DNA of 64,000 nt from Phymatolithon calcareum (taxonomy: Eukaryota; Rhodophyta; Florideophyceae; Hapalidiales). A program made the translations under genes and the position numbers. The notes below the pieces were generated by a model. The model was not told the DNA's origin. It searched no databases and worked only from the letters and a program-made list of their open reading frames with translations. How positions within the stretch are numbered: the stretch's first letter is position 1; each line of letters opens with the position of its first letter. Shown here in pieces: positions 63,817 to 64,000 of this stretch. The stretch spans positions 2,852,001 to 2,916,000 of the forward strand of contig OZ345355.1 of NCBI GenBank assembly GCA_977006965.1, read 5' to 3'.

Positions 63817-64000
63817 TTATTAAGAGTCACCAGCGCATCTGCTGACGCTTGGGACCACTTTTCGGGTGCCAAGCAAGCTTTGGATCGATTCTGTCCGGCG
63901 AAGAGTTTCTTATGGTTGGTGTTCCACGGTTCGATGTAGGGAATCGCGTCTTACTCCTTTCTGGGTAGATGAGCCATTTTTCTGGCAAAAATCCTGATGA
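63817..64000 (-). mobile_element. LINE group F 3' end, runs off the window edge
   Basis: The complement of this stretch matches 54545-54725 (ACATCGAACCGTGGAACACC, GACAGAATCGATCCAAAGC) and ends in GACTCTTAATAAAATCTACT. The element continues beyond base 64000. Confidence 0.6.

Overview
The window reads as nuclear DNA of a photosynthetic eukaryote with very few introns, most likely a florideophyte red alga of the Chondrus type. The organism call is an inference. It rests on a thylakoid-lumen FKBP with a twin-arginine targeting signal, a Golgi-type sulfotransferase of the kind used on sulfated galactans, short phase-0 introns with a yeast-like TACTAAC branch site, and a few small genes set in a sea of broken retroelements. 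No tRNA, rRNA or CRISPR was seen.

Host genes I can support: a secreted pro-protein with a Kex2-like site and one intron (15.2-15.7 kb); a BTB-BACK pseudogene split by a LINE (23.7-25.3 kb); a large three-membrane-span protein with a Sel1-repeat tail, broken by two single-base indels (25.6-29.4 kb, minus); a secreted Cys-rich repeat protein (41.8-42.7 kb); a helical protein with one in-frame stop (52.3-52.9 kb, minus); a basic coiled-coil protein (56.6-57.1 kb); a three-finger C2H2 protein (58.7-59.1 kb, minus); and a convergent FKBP / sulfotransferase pair whose stops lie 9 bp apart (60.6-62.7 kb).

The rest is dominated by transposons. At least five groups of LINE-like reverse transcriptase elements, labelled A to E here, appear as 5'-truncated copies. 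Four copies (B, D and two E) have clear target-site duplications (TSDs) of 13-15 bp. Two further tail types (F, G) are seen only as 3' ends. Six hAT-type DNA elements were delimited by terminal inverted repeats and 8-bp TSDs: 5025-6200, 12906-13459, 32147-36542, 38951-39979, 40311-40628 and 58149-58475. Three carry remains of a BED-finger transposase and three are short non-coding derivatives. A Ty3/gypsy-like LTR element with a chromodomain (32743-36326) sits inside the BED finger of the third hAT element. Comparison of paralogous repeats exposes two further insertions (1072-1729, 3259-3756), each with a 5-bp TSD.

The layout alternates transposon clusters (0.6-13.5, 16-25, 31.6-36.5, 39-41, 43-56 kb) with gene islands (15, 25.6-29.4, 41.8, 52-63 kb). 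No operon-like or multi-gene defence system was found. The most unusual items are the membrane-Sel1 gene with a long inverted repeat at its 3' end, the nested LTR-in-hAT insertion, the half-LINE with a 42-bp perfect palindrome at its border, and the catalogue of hAT elements sharing subterminal GCAAT-type motifs.
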